A stretch of DNA of 64,000 bases from Agrococcus sp. Marseille-P2731. GTDB lineage: Bacteria; Actinomycetota; Actinomycetes; Actinomycetales; Microbacteriaceae. A program made the translations under genes and the position numbers. Under the pieces are notes generated by a model. The model was not told where the DNA came from and searched no databases. It saw only the letters and a list, made by a program, of their open reading frames with translations. The stretch lies in contig NZ_FPEG01000003.1 in the NCBI RefSeq assembly GCF_900117395.1, positions 124,001-188,000 of the forward strand. Direction: 5' to 3'. This document shows positions 18,343-27,483 of this stretch, piece by piece. Within the stretch, counting starts at the first letter, position 1, and every line of letters starts with the position of its first letter.

Positions 18343-20040
18343 TCAGCCGGTGACAGCGCCGGTGGCGGCGGACTGCACGAGCTTGGCGTACTTGGCGAGG
18401 ACTCCGCGCGTGTAGCGCGGGGGCAGCGGCTCCCAGCCCTCACGCCGGGAAGCGAGCTCTGCCTCGTCGACGATCAGGTCAAGCGAGCGAGCGGCGATGT
18501 CGACCTTGATGCGGTCTCCGTCGCGCACGAAGGCGATCGGACCGGAGTCGACCGCCTCAGGGGCGATGTGGCCGATGCACAGGCCGGTTGTGCCGCCTGA
18601 GAATCTGCCGTCGGTCAAGAGTAGTACATCCTTGCCGAGCCCAGCGCCCTTGATGGCGGCGGTGATGGCGAGCATCTCGCGCATGCCGGGGCCGCCCTTC
18701 GGGCCCTCGTAGCGGATCACGACGACGTCGCCGGCCCGGATCTCGCCGTTCGTCAGCGCATCCATCGCCGCGCGCTCGCGGTCGAAGACGCGCGCGGGGC
18801 CCTCGAAGACCTCGGCGTCGAAGCCGGCCGTCTTCACGACGGCACCGTCGGGGGCGAAGGAGCCGGAGAGGATCGTCAGGCCGCCGGTGGCGTGGATGGG
18901 GTCGGCCAGGTCGCGCACGACCGTGCCGTCGATCGGCTGCGGGTCGAGCGCTGCGAGGTTCTCGGCGAGCGTCCTGCCCGTCACCGTCAGCACGTCGCCG
19001 TGCAGCAGGCCGGCGTCGAGCAGCGCCTTCATGACGACGGGCATGCCGCCGACGCGGTCGAAGTCCTGCGCGACGTAGGCGCCGAAGGGCTTGACGTCTG
19101 CCAGGTGGGGCGAGCGCTCCCCCACGCGCCGGAAGTCGTCGAGCGTCAGCTCGACCTCGGCCTCGTGCGCGATCGCCAGCAGGTGCAGCACCGCGTTCGT
19201 CGAGCCCCCGAGCACCATCGCGACGGTGATGGCGTTCTCGAACGCCTCCTTCGTCAGGATGTCGCGCGCGGTGATGCCGCGACGCAGCAGCTCGACGACC
19301 GCGGCGCCCGATTGGCGTGCGTAGTAGTCGCGACGGCGGTCGGCCGAGAGCGGCGTCGACGAGCCGGGCAGGCTCATGCCGAGCGCCTCGGCGACGCAGG
19401 CCATGGTGTTCGCGGTGTACATGCCGCCGCAGGCGCCCTCGCCCGGAGCGAAGCCGCACTCGATGCGGTGCAGGTCCTCCGCCGAGATCTTGCCGGCCTT
19501 GTAGGCGCCGACCGCCTCGAAGGAGTCGATGATCGTCATCGACTTCGGGATCGTGCCGTCCTCGAGCTTCGCGAAGCCGGGGGCGATCGAGCCGGCGTAG
19601 ACGAACACGCTCGCGAGGTCGAGGCGCGCGGCCGCCATGAGCATGCCGGGCAGCGACTTGTCGCAGCCGGCCAGCAGCACCGTGCCGTCGAGGCGCTCGG
19701 CCATCACGACCGTCTCGACGCTGTCGGCGATGACCTCGCGCGAGACGAGCGAGAAGTGCATGCCCTCGTGGCCCATCGAGATGCCGTCGGAGACCGACAC
19801 CGTGCCGAACTGCAGCGGGTAGCCGCCGCCGGCGTGCACGCCCTCCTTCGAGGAGCGCGCGAGGCGATCGAGCGAGAGGTTGCACGGCGTGATCTCGTTC
19901 CACGAGCTCGCGATGCCGATCTGGGGCTTCTCCCAGTCGGCGTCGCCCATGCCCACGGCGCGCAGCATCCCGCGGCTGGTGGTCGCTTCCACCCCGTCCG
20001 TGACGGCACGGGAACGCGGCTTGATGTCGATCTCAGGCAT
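18343..20040 (-). CDS. ilvD: Dihydroxy-acid dehydratase
   Basis: 565 residues. Dehydrates dihydroxy acids to 2-keto acids for valine and isoleucine. Cys residues for the iron-sulfur cluster are in [13 protein letters not shown] and [17 protein letters not shown]; the C-terminal [20 protein letters not shown] motif is intact. The ATG lies six bases after TAGGAT, so the message is probably leaderless and this promoter likely drives ilvD-ilvB-ilvN-ilvC. Confidence 0.97.
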   Translation of the reverse strand: MPEIDIKPRSRAVTDGVEATTSRGMLRAVGMGDADWEKPQIGIASSWNEITPCNLSLDRLARSSKEGVHAGGGYPLQFGTVSVSDGISMGHEGMHFSLVSREVIADSVETVVMAERLDGTVLLAGCDKSLPGMLMAAARLDLASVFVYAGSIAPGFAKLEDGTIPKSMTIIDSFEAVGAYKAGKISAEDLHRIECGFAPGEGACGGMYTANTMACVAEALGMSLPGSSTPLSADRRRDYYARQSGAAVVELLRRGITARDILTKEAFENAITVAMVLGGSTNAVLHLLAIAHEAEVELTLDDFRRVGERSPHLADVKPFGAYVAQDFDRVGGMPVVMKALLDAGLLHGDVLTVTGRTLAENLAALDPQPIDGTVVRDLADPIHATGGLTILSGSFAPDGAVVKTAGFDAEVFEGPARVFDRERAAMDALTNGEIRAGDVVVIRYEGPKGGPGMREMLAITAAIKGAGLGKDVLLLTDGRFSGGTTGLCIGHIAPEAVDSGPIAFVRDGDRIKVDIAARSLDLIVDEAELASRREGWEPLPPRYTRGVLAKYAKLVQSAATGAVTG

Positions 20041-20046
20041 GCTGCG

Positions 20047-20052
20047 ATCCTA
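20047..20052 (-). promoter_or_regulatory. -10 box of leaderless ilvD
   Basis: TAGGAT on the minus strand, six bases before the ilvD ATG. It faces the divergent TACCGT box at 20153 across a 124-base gap that contains nothing else I recognise. Confidence 0.6.
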
Positions 20053-20152
20053 CGCCGCGGGTGATGTCTGATCTGGCCGCCCAGCACCGCCTCGCTCGTC
20101 CGCGGCACCGCATCCGACGTCATCCTGCACGTTCGCACTCACCGAGAGGGTC

Positions 20153-20158
20153 TACCGT
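20153..20158 (+). promoter_or_regulatory. -10 box of leaderless isomerase-like gene
   Basis: TACCGT six bases before the ATG at 20165, with no ribosome site between. Confidence 0.5.
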
Positions 20159-20164
20159 CGAGGC

Positions 20165-21016
20165 ATGATCCCGATCGGCCTCAGCACGATCTCCGTCTTC
20201 CCCAAGGGGGTCGAGGACGGCTTCCGGCTCTCGCGCGAAGCGGGCTTCGACGGTGTCGAGGTCATGGTGACGACGGATGCGAAGACGCGCAGCCCCGAGC
20301 GCCTGCTCGAACTCGCCGACCGCTACGAGCAGCCCATCATGGCCATCCACGCGCCGGTGGTGCTGCTGACGACCTTCGTCTGGGGCCGAGACCCCTTCGT
20401 GAAGCTCGATCGCTCGGCCGAGCTCGCCGTCTCGGTGGGCGCGCCGACCGTCGTCGTGCACCCGCCGTTCCGCTGGCAGGGCAAGTACGCCAGGACGTTC
20501 ACGGATGCGGTGCGCGCGACCGAGCAGAAGCACGGCATCGAGGTCGCGGTCGAGAACATGTTCCCCTGGGCGGCCGGCGGCATCGACCGCCAGGCCTATC
20601 TGCCCGGCATCGACCCGAGCCTCATGGACGTCGACCACGCGACGCTCGACTTCTCGCACTGCGCGCTCGCGAAGCGCGACTCGATGCAGCTCGCCCTCGA
20701 CCTGGGCGACCGGCTGCGCCACGTGCACCTCACCGACGGCGTCGCCGCCGAGGAGGGGCGCGTGTTCGACGAGCACCTGATCCCCGGCCACGGCAACGAG
20801 CCCGTCGCCGAGGTGCTGCAGATGCTCGCGCAGCAGCAGTGGTCCGGTCAGGTGATCGCTGAGATCAAGACGCGGCAGGCGCGCTCGGAGCGCGACCGCC
20901 TGCGGCTGCTGACCGAGACGATCGAGTTCGCTCGCGAGCACCTCGCGGTCGACGCGCCCGCCGAGGCCGAGCCGGCCGCGGCCTCCTCGACGCCCGAGCC
21001 CGACACCGGCACCTGA
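20165..21016 (+). CDS. Sugar phosphate isomerase/epimerase-like TIM-barrel protein
   Basis: 283 residues of the xylose isomerase-like / AP endonuclease IV-like superfamily. Metal- and substrate-facing strands are recognisable: IMAIHAPVV (His), VVVHPPFRW, IEVAVENMFPW (Glu), DRLRHVHLTDG (Asp/His), GHGNEPVAEVLQML and VIAEIKTR (Glu). Members isomerise sugars or cleave AP sites; the substrate here is unknown. The last ~25 residues are an Ala/Glu/Pro-rich tail. Monocistronic, divergent from ilvD. Confidence 0.82.
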   Translation: MIPIGLSTISVFPKGVEDGFRLSREAGFDGVEVMVTTDAKTRSPERLLELADRYEQPIMAIHAPVVLLTTFVWGRDPFVKLDRSAELAVSVGAPTVVVHPPFRWQGKYARTFTDAVRATEQKHGIEVAVENMFPWAAGGIDRQAYLPGIDPSLMDVDHATLDFSHCALAKRDSMQLALDLGDRLRHVHLTDGVAAEEGRVFDEHLIPGHGNEPVAEVLQMLAQQQWSGQVIAEIKTRQARSERDRLRLLTETIEFAREHLAVDAPAEAEPAAASSTPEPDTGT

Positions 21017-21059
21017 CGCGGTCGACGCTCGGCGCGCCGCGCGGCCGTCGCGATGCTGA

Positions 21060-21116
21060 CCGTGTGCACGCTCCGGTCCTCGGGCGCGCCGTCTGAGCGC
21101 GACTGCGTGCACACGG
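21060..21116. repeat. Long-loop inverted repeat between convergent genes
   Basis: CCGTGTGCACG (21060-21070) is repeated inverted as CGTGCACACGG (21106-21116), 11 bp perfect with 35 bases between, in the 164-base gap after the isomerase gene and before the end of the ligase gene. It may work as a weak terminator or a protein site; nothing decides between them. Confidence 0.4.
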
Positions 21117-21180
21117 ATCGCCGGGGCCACGAGTCGTGCAGCGAGTCAGCGCGGCGGCGAAGGTGTCAGCGGGCGCGGCG

Positions 21181-22776
21181 TCATGGGGCCAGCTCGCCGC
21201 GGCCCGGCGGAGTGCTCGCGGCGTCGAGCAAGGGCGTGACCAGCGCGACGAGCGCTGCCCGGTCGGGCTTGCGCATCCGCCCCCGCCTCGGCAGCGCGCC
21301 GATCGCGACGACCAGGTCTGGCAGCGCGCCGTGATCGATGAGGCCCGGCAGCGCGGCCGCGACGCGCCTCGCGAGCGGATGCGCGGGGTCGGGCACCAGC
21401 CCGTCGCGCGCGCCGCCGGTGCCACCTGAGGCGGGCACCACCGCGACCACGACGCGGTCGTCGCCGATCGCATCCGGCACCCCCACCATCGCCGCGTCGG
21501 CGACACCGGGCAGCGATGCGATGAGCGGCTCGTAGAGCCCGACGTAGATGTTCTGCGTGCCGCGCAGCAGCATGTCCTTCTTGCGGCCGAGCAGGGTGAG
21601 GCGGCCGTCGTCGATGCGGGCCAGGTCACCCGTGCGCACCTCTGCGAGCTCGTCGGGCAGCTCGTGCAGGTAGGCGCGCGCGAGGCCCGGGCCCGAGAGC
21701 ACCAGCTCGCCGTCGTCGATGCGGGCGTCGACGCTCGGCACGACGGCACCGACCAGATCGCCCGCGCTCGACGCGCGCAGCTTCTCGCGGCCGTCGGCGA
21801 TCGCGACCGGCAGGATCTCGCTCATCCCGTAGACGCAGCGGATGCGCGCCTGGGGGAACCGCGCGAGCGCGCGCTCGATGAGCGGCGGCAGCACCGGCGC
21901 CCCGCCGAGGGCGATGAGCTGCAGGCCGCCGGGCGCGGCACCCTGCTCGTCGAGGAGCCGCAGGATCGCGTCGAGCCCGCCGGGCGAGGCGAACACGGCT
22001 TCGGCGCGCTCGAGGTGGGGCAGGTAGCGCTCCGGCGAGGCACCCGGGTCCAGACCCGCGGGCGGCAGCGTCCAGTGGCTGCCGGCGATGAGCGCGGGGA
22101 TGCCGATCATGAGCTGGTCGGTGAGGAGCCGCAGCCCGGGCGTGAGGCCGAGCCCCGCGCGGATGTCGGCGAGGCCGGCGCCGAGCGACGCGAGCGTGTG
22201 CAGCACGGTCTTCGGCTCGCCCGTGGTGCCGGAGGTGAAGATCAGCAGCGCGTCGGCGTCCGCGTCGGCGGCCGGCAGCGCCCGCGGGCGGGTGCGCGCG
22301 AGCGCGTCGAGGCGATGCGCCCCCCGGGGCGAGCCTGGCAGGCTGCGGCCCGCGACGATGTGTCGGGCGTGCGGCAGCAGCTCGGCGTAGGCGGGCAGGT
22401 CGATGCCGCGGCTGCGCGCGACGCGGCGGAGGCCGGGGCTGGAGACGAGGTGCAGCAGCGACTCTGCGGCCGTCCACTGCGGCTGCGCGAGCGCGAGCCG
22501 GGCGGCGAGCAGCTCGGGCCCTGCGCCCAGGTCGACGAACGCGATCTGGCCGCCGGCGCGACAGATCGCGAGCGCGAGCACCACGGCGTCGATCGACGGC
22601 CGCACCGAGAACGCGACGCGGTCGCCCGGCCGCATGCCCGCATCCACGAGCCCCGTCGCGACCCGCTCGATGCGCTCGCCCAGGTCGCCGAAGCTCAGCG
22701 TCTGCCTGCCGGAGCTCAGCGCGGGGCGCCCCGCGTGCTCGCGGGTGGCGGCGAGCACGGCCTCGAGCATGCTCAC
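21181..22776 (-). CDS. AMP-forming acyl ligase (ANL superfamily), OleC-like
   Basis: 531 residues. The adenylating-enzyme core is clear: LLIFTSGTTGEPKTVLHT (P-loop; the usual Gly of PKG is Thr), CVYGMSEILPVA (aromatic-x-x-TE region), TGDLARIDDGRLTLLGRKKDM (ATP Asp and hinge). An early FVDLGAGPELLAARL segment and the MSEILP motif resemble beta-lactone synthetase OleC more than ordinary CoA ligases. The C-terminal motif LPRRGRMRKPDRAAL has Arg where the catalytic Lys (PxxxxGK) is expected. Start GTG at 22776 is chosen for GGAGG seven bases upstream and a GTGA overlap with the P450 gene. Last gene of the lipid operon; substrate unknown. Confidence 0.85.
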   Translation of the reverse strand: MSMLEAVLAATREHAGRPALSSGRQTLSFGDLGERIERVATGLVDAGMRPGDRVAFSVRPSIDAVVLALAICRAGGQIAFVDLGAGPELLAARLALAQPQWTAAESLLHLVSSPGLRRVARSRGIDLPAYAELLPHARHIVAGRSLPGSPRGAHRLDALARTRPRALPAADADADALLIFTSGTTGEPKTVLHTLASLGAGLADIRAGLGLTPGLRLLTDQLMIGIPALIAGSHWTLPPAGLDPGASPERYLPHLERAEAVFASPGGLDAILRLLDEQGAAPGGLQLIALGGAPVLPPLIERALARFPQARIRCVYGMSEILPVAIADGREKLRASSAGDLVGAVVPSVDARIDDGELVLSGPGLARAYLHELPDELAEVRTGDLARIDDGRLTLLGRKKDMLLRGTQNIYVGLYEPLIASLPGVADAAMVGVPDAIGDDRVVVAVVPASGGTGGARDGLVPDPAHPLARRVAAALPGLIDHGALPDLVVAIGALPRRGRMRKPDRAALVALVTPLLDAASTPPGRGELAP

Positions 22777-23981
22777 GGTCGGGCCTCCACGATCAGTCGG
22801 GCGTAGGCGGGCAGCAGCTGGCCGCGAGCGGGCGCGCGCTCGATGACGCGCAGCGTGCGGCCGGCCCGCTCGACGCTGCGCAGCGCCGCGAGCACCAGGC
22901 GGATCTCGGCCATCGCGAGCGGGGCGCCGATGCAGAAGTGCGCACCCGCGCCGAACCAGAGCTGCTTCAGCCCCGCCGCGCGATCGCTCGCGGGGTCGAA
23001 GCCGCCGGCAGCGCGGTCGGCGGCGTAGGTGAGGATGATGACGCGATCGCCGGGCGCGACCGCGACCGATCCGATCGTGCGGGCGACGAGGGTCGATCGC
23101 AGCATGACGGGGGTCGGCGTCGTCCATCGCAGCCCCTCGGCGATCGCCCGCTCGGCCGCCTCGTCGTCGACGACTTCCCGCAGCGTGCCGCTGTCGGCGA
23201 GCAGCGCTGCGATGCGCGGGATGGCCGCGGCGATCGTCTCGGTGCCCGTCAGCACGAACGCGCCGACCGCGCTGAGCGCCTCCTCCTCGCTGAGGCCGAG
23301 GCCGCGCAGGCGCCCGGGCACGGTCGACTCGTCGCCGCGGTAGGCAGCGGCCGCGTGCTCGCCGAGCGCGTCGAGCACCGCGCGGGCGCTCTTGACCTGC
23401 GCGGGGCGCAGCGTCGGCCGAGTGAGGCGCACCATGCCGGTGATGCCAGCGATCTGCTGGAACAGCCGATCGTCGACAGCCTCGCGCTCGAGCCCGACGA
23501 GCAGCGCGATCGCGGCGCTCGCCGAGCGCCGGGTGTGCGCGGCGAGATCGACGCGCTCGCCCGCGAGCAGGCTGCGCTCGAGCGCCGCCGCGCCCTCCCC
23601 CAGCGCCTGCTGCACGAGCGGCTCGACGAACGAGGGCGAGAAGATCGGCGCGAGCCTCCGCCGCAGGGTGCGGTGGTCGTCTCCATGCATGTTCAGCAGG
23701 ACGCTCGGGCCGAGCACCGGCGTCCACAGGTCGCTCGACGCGCCCTTGCCCTGCTTCGAGAACCCCTCGCCGTCGAGCAGCACCCGGCGGGCGAGCGCCG
23801 CGTCCTTGACGACGACGCCGAGGCCCGGCACGCGACGCACCGGCCCGCGCACGGCCTGCAGCAGCGGGTAGCCCACGGGGTGCACCGCACGCATGAGCCG
23901 CTCGTCGTGGCGCATCGCGAGCGCCAGAGCCTCCGCGCGGTCGGCGGAGGGGCGGTGGGCAGTGGCTCGGTCCGCGGTCAT
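22773..23981 (-). CDS. Cytochrome P450
   Basis: 402 residues, a soluble bacterial P450. The heme Cys is Cys350 in WFGAGAHFCIGAPLAMAEI; the I-helix Thr is in FVLTGTETIAAA; the K-helix EGLR provides ExxR. The N-terminal ~50 residues are longer than usual and hydrophilic. It needs ferredoxin and reductase partners, which are not in this operon. Overlaps the glycosyltransferase stop by four bases (ATGA) and the ligase start by four (GTGA), so it is made with them; oxidation of a fatty or polyketide-like chain is inferred from context. Confidence 0.93.
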   Translation of the reverse strand: MTADRATAHRPSADRAEALALAMRHDERLMRAVHPVGYPLLQAVRGPVRRVPGLGVVVKDAALARRVLLDGEGFSKQGKGASSDLWTPVLGPSVLLNMHGDDHRTLRRRLAPIFSPSFVEPLVQQALGEGAAALERSLLAGERVDLAAHTRRSASAAIALLVGLEREAVDDRLFQQIAGITGMVRLTRPTLRPAQVKSARAVLDALGEHAAAAYRGDESTVPGRLRGLGLSEEEALSAVGAFVLTGTETIAAAIPRIAALLADSGTLREVVDDEAAERAIAEGLRWTTPTPVMLRSTLVARTIGSVAVAPGDRVIILTYAADRAAGGFDPASDRAAGLKQLWFGAGAHFCIGAPLAMAEIRLVLAALRSVERAGRTLRVIERAPARGQLLPAYARLIVEARP

Positions 23982-24772
23982 CGGATGTCCACGTGCTCGG
24001 GCCGGTACGCGTGGTCCTTGTACCAGAGCAGCGTGTTCTTCAACCCCCACGCCTGCACCCGGCGCGACGAGCCGCGCACGACGACGTCCGAGCGCCGCGC
24101 GTAGTTGCCCGTCAGCCGCCGGACCGCGTTGACGAGCGCGCGATCCTCGTGCAGGTCCTCGATCGCGGTGCGCGGGAACCCGCCGCTCGCGACGTACATC
24201 GCGGCGGTGATCGCCACGTTGCAGCCGGGCGCCATCACGTAGGGACCGTGGAACTGCGGGCCGTTGTTGTCGGGCCTGACGACGCCGAACGCATCCGCGA
24301 TGTGCACCGCGCCCATCAGCAGCGCGCGGGTCACGGGCCCGAGCCCCTCGTCGTGCCGCGGCACGAGGCTGCCGGCGACGAGATCGAGCCCCAGGCCGCC
24401 CTGCTCGCGAGGCGTGAGGGCCTGGCGGATGCGCGCCGTCCAGTCGAGCCGCGGGATGCAGTCGGCGTCGGTGCGCGCGAGCATCGTCGCGCCGGCGGCG
24501 ATCGCGGCGCGCATGCCGGTGTCGGCAGCCGCGCCCGTGCCCTTCTGCGGCTCGTCGACGACGCGCCAGCGGCTGAGCCCCCGCGCAGCGGCGAAGGCCT
24601 CGATGACGGCGCGCGAGCCGTCGGTCGATGCGTTGTCGACGAAGACCGCGTCGAAGTCGGCGTCGCGCTGCGCGGCGAGCTGACGCAGCGTCGGGCCGAT
24701 GCCGCGCGCCTCGTCGAAGACCGGCACGACGACCGCGAGGCGCCCTGTCGCGGGGGCAGCGGCGCCGCTCAC
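23978..24772 (-). CDS. Family 2 glycosyltransferase
   Basis: 264 residues. GT-A fold: LAVVVPVFDEARGIGPTLRQL at the start, DAVFVDNASTDGS, and the metal/nucleotide site RTDADCIPRLDW (DxD). A downstream YVASGGFPRTAIEDLHED resembles the acceptor and catalytic Asp (ED) motif. No membrane segment, so it acts in the cytoplasm or at the membrane face. Start is GTG overlapping the upstream synthase stop (GTGA). Probably adds a sugar to the product of the operon; donor and acceptor are unknown. Confidence 0.87.
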   Translation of the reverse strand: MSGAAAPATGRLAVVVPVFDEARGIGPTLRQLAAQRDADFDAVFVDNASTDGSRAVIEAFAAARGLSRWRVVDEPQKGTGAAADTGMRAAIAAGATMLARTDADCIPRLDWTARIRQALTPREQGGLGLDLVAGSLVPRHDEGLGPVTRALLMGAVHIADAFGVVRPDNNGPQFHGPYVMAPGCNVAITAAMYVASGGFPRTAIEDLHEDRALVNAVRRLTGNYARRSDVVVRGSSRRVQAWGLKNTLLWYKDHAYRPEHVDIR

Positions 24773-27483
24773 AGCCGCACCGCCGCCGCGCCCAGGCTGA
24801 TGCCGCCGGCGAGGCCGACGAGCAGCACGAGGCTCCCGGGGCCGACGAGCCCCTCGTCGAGCGCCTGCCGCAGCTGGATCGGCAGGGTCGCCGACGCGAG
24901 GTTGCCGTGCAGCGCGACGGTCGGGAGGATGCGCTCGACACCGAGGCCGAGGCGCTCGGCGATCGGCGCGAGGTGCGGCTCTGCCACCTGGTGCATCAGC
25001 ACGAGGTCGACGTCGTCGAGCGCGATGCCGTTGCGGGCGAGGAGGCCCGTGACGAGCTCGGGCCCGAGCGCCATGAAGGCGCGCTGCAGCCCGCGTCCAT
25101 CGATGTCGAAGTAGGTCGCGTCCGGGTCGCGCGGGCGCATCGAGCCGCCCATCGGCAGCGTGCCGATCGACCAGTGGTGGCTCGCCGCCGAGAACGCGAG
25201 GTCGACGATGCCGCGGCCCTCGTCCTCCGGGGCGGCCTCGAGGATGAGCGCGGCACCCGCGTCGCTCATCGTGTAGCCGGGGAATGAGCGCACGAACTGG
25301 TGCCGGTCGGCGACCTGCCACCGCACCGCGCTCGTCGGCGTCTCGCCGCTCGCGATCAGCACGCGCCGCGCCTGGCCGCTCACGATGAGCGCCTGCGCGA
25401 CCTGCACGGCGTTCAGCACCGAGTTGCAGGCGTTCTTGACGTCGAAGACCGGCACGCCGAGGCCGAGCTTGTCGCTGACGATGTGCGAGGTGGCGGGCTC
25501 GATGAGATCCTGGCTCGCGCTCGCGAACACCAGCAGGTCGACGGGCTCGGGCGAGGCTTCGATCGCTCGCCGCGCCGCGTGCACCGCGAGGTCCGAGGCC
25601 TGCTCGCCCTCCTCGCGCTCGTGCACCCGGTCGACGCCCGTCATGCGGCGGATGAGCCCGACAGGCAGCAGCACGCCGGGGTTCTCGTCGCGCAGGCGCC
25701 GCTCGGTCTGCTCCGTGGTGCGGATGCGCGTCGCGAGCAGCGCCTGCACGCCGACGAGCCAGGCCGAGCGGATGAGCATCGTGAGCAGCACGCGGCCGTC
25801 GGACTCGCCGGAGGCGAAGACCCTGCTGCGGCTGCGCGCCAGCACGAGCGCGAGCGCCAGGGCACCGAGCCACAGGCCGATCGGCACGGCGATCGTCAGG
25901 ATGCGCGCCTCGCCGGTGGGCAGCGCGCCCTGCTCGGCGAGGTCGAAGCCGACCGGGTTGGTCGCGACGTCAGAGAGGTTCTCGAGCTCGCTGTCGCTCA
26001 GCTGCGGCAGGGCGTCGAGGCCTTCGCGCAGCCCCTCGGCGAGCTGCGTGCCACCGTCGCCCAGCTGCTCGGCGCCGGTCTGCGCCGAGCGCGCGCCAGC
26101 GGCCAGCTGCACGGCGCCCGACTCGAGCTCGCCGAGCCCGGTGCCGAGCTCGCGGGTGCCGTCAGCGAGCTGCTGCGCGCCGGCGACCGAGGCGCCGAAG
26201 CCGCCTTCGAGCTCGCCGAGTCCACCGGCGAGCTGGGAGGCGCCGTCGCGCAGCGCGGGCGAGCCGGCCGAGGCCTGCGCGGCGCCGTCGGCGAGCTGGG
26301 CAGCACCGTCGCGCACCCCGGCGCCTCCGGCGATGAGCTGCGACGCTCCTGCGCCGAGCTGGTCGAGCCCGCCGGTCGCCTCGCCCAGACCCGCCGCGAG
26401 CGAGCCCGCGATGTCCTGCTGGTCGAGCTGGCCGAGCCCTGCGGCGAGCTGCCGCGCCCCCTCGAGCGCCGCGGGGTCGGTGCCCGGGTCAGCCTCGAGG
26501 GCCGCGACGACCTGAGCTGCGGCCGACGCCGATGAGCCGATCGCGTCCTCGAGCTGGCCGATGCCGCCCGCCTCGATCGCCTGGTCGAGCCCGGCGCCGA
26601 TCTGCGAGGTCAGCTGCTGCACGCCGCCGGCGAACTGGTCGACGCCCGCGGTGTACCGGTCGATGCCGTCGCTCAGCTGCGCGGCGCCGCCTGCGAGCTG
26701 GTCGACGCCGCCGGTGTACTGCCCGATGCCGTCGCTGAGCGCGGCTCCACCGTCGGCGAGCTGGCCGATGCCCTGCTGCGCCGTGCCGAGGCCGGACGCG
26801 AGCTGATCGCCGCCGTCCGCGAGCTGCAGCGCACCGTCCTGGGCGCTGCCTGCGCCGTCGGCGAGCTGGTCGACGCCGCCGGCGATCTCGCCGATGCCGT
26901 CCGCGAGCTCCGTGCCGCCGTCGCCGAGCGCATCCGCGCCGTCGACGACCGCGCCCAGCTGCTCGGCCATCGTGCCCATGCCGCCATAGATGCCAGAGAT
27001 GAAGCCGCTCGTCACCACATCGCCGAAGGAGGCCATGATCGATTCGCCCGTCTCGGTCGCGAGGCTCGTCGCGAGACCGCTCGAGCTCGCGTCGGTGACG
27101 ATGCGGATGCCCGCCTGCTGCGGCTCGTCGCCCTGCAGGCTCAGCACGCGCTCGGAGAAGTCGTCGGGGATCGTGACGACGGCGCGCACGTCCCCGGCCG
27201 CGAGCGCCTCGGCCGCGTCCTCCTCGTTCAGGATCAGGAAGTCGAAGCCGTCCTCGTCGTCGGCGACCAGGTCGGTGACGACCTGTCGACCGGCGAACAT
27301 CGTCGACTCGGTGCCGTCCGCGGCCGTGGTCGTGATGATCTGATCGCTGTTCACGACCGCTGCCGTCACATCGCGCTCGCCGTCCACGGCGGGCCCGAGC
27401 GACCAGGCGGCGAACGCGGCGATCGCGAACGGGGTCGCGGCGGCCGCGGTGAGCGCGGCGGCCTTCGTGAGCGTGCTGGTCAT
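24769..27483 (-). CDS. In-frame fusion: truncated YhgE/Pip-like membrane protein joined to beta-ketoacyl synthase III (OleA/FabH-like)
   Basis: 904 residues in one uninterrupted frame. Residues 1-~540 look like YhgE/Pip: one N-terminal helix (~7-29), an extracellular domain, and many heptads of the type QLADG (~165-520). A helix follows (ILTIAVPIGLWLGALALALV) and the frame then enters the next helix and, at about residue 583, switches to a KAS III sequence (TTEQTERRLRDENPG). The rest of the YhgE membrane domain and the first ~10-40 residues of KAS III are absent. The thiolase-fold catalytic residues are intact: Cys686 (KNACNSVLN), His831 (LMHQVAEPH), Asn861 (LHGNLASA); their spacing (145 and 30) is close to OleA/FabH. 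Overlaps both neighbours by four bases. The enzyme part would face the cytoplasm only with suitable topology. A real fusion, a recent deletion, or an assembly error are all possible. Confidence 0.8.
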   Translation of the reverse strand: MTSTLTKAAALTAAAATPFAIAAFAAWSLGPAVDGERDVTAAVVNSDQIITTTAADGTESTMFAGRQVVTDLVADDEDGFDFLILNEEDAAEALAAGDVRAVVTIPDDFSERVLSLQGDEPQQAGIRIVTDASSSGLATSLATETGESIMASFGDVVTSGFISGIYGGMGTMAEQLGAVVDGADALGDGGTELADGIGEIAGGVDQLADGAGSAQDGALQLADGGDQLASGLGTAQQGIGQLADGGAALSDGIGQYTGGVDQLAGGAAQLSDGIDRYTAGVDQFAGGVQQLTSQIGAGLDQAIEAGGIGQLEDAIGSSASAAAQVVAALEADPGTDPAALEGARQLAAGLGQLDQQDIAGSLAAGLGEATGGLDQLGAGASQLIAGGAGVRDGAAQLADGAAQASAGSPALRDGASQLAGGLGELEGGFGASVAGAQQLADGTRELGTGLGELESGAVQLAAGARSAQTGAEQLGDGGTQLAEGLREGLDALPQLSDSELENLSDVATNPVGFDLAEQGALPTGEARILTIAVPIGLWLGALALALVLARSRSRVFASGESDGRVLLTMLIRSAWLVGVQALLATRIRTTEQTERRLRDENPGVLLPVGLIRRMTGVDRVHEREEGEQASDLAVHAARRAIEASPEPVDLLVFASASQDLIEPATSHIVSDKLGLGVPVFDVKNACNSVLNAVQVAQALIVSGQARRVLIASGETPTSAVRWQVADRHQFVRSFPGYTMSDAGAALILEAAPEDEGRGIVDLAFSAASHHWSIGTLPMGGSMRPRDPDATYFDIDGRGLQRAFMALGPELVTGLLARNGIALDDVDLVLMHQVAEPHLAPIAERLGLGVERILPTVALHGNLASATLPIQLRQALDEGLVGPGSLVLLVGLAGGISLGAAAVRL

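Noticed and set aside
18282-20164. Leader-peptide attenuator or T-box upstream of ilvD or ilvB
   Set aside because: ilvD appears leaderless and the 61-base ilvD-ilvB gap has no Leu/Val/Ile-rich small frame or T-box-like sequence.
26000-26980. Possible CRISPR or tandem DNA repeat
   Set aside because: The periodicity is seven codons and encodes heptads in frame; no constant repeat-spacer structure.
21181-27483. A complete OleABCD olefin pathway
   Set aside because: OleB-like hydrolase and OleD-like reductase are missing from the operon; only OleA- and OleC-like parts are present.
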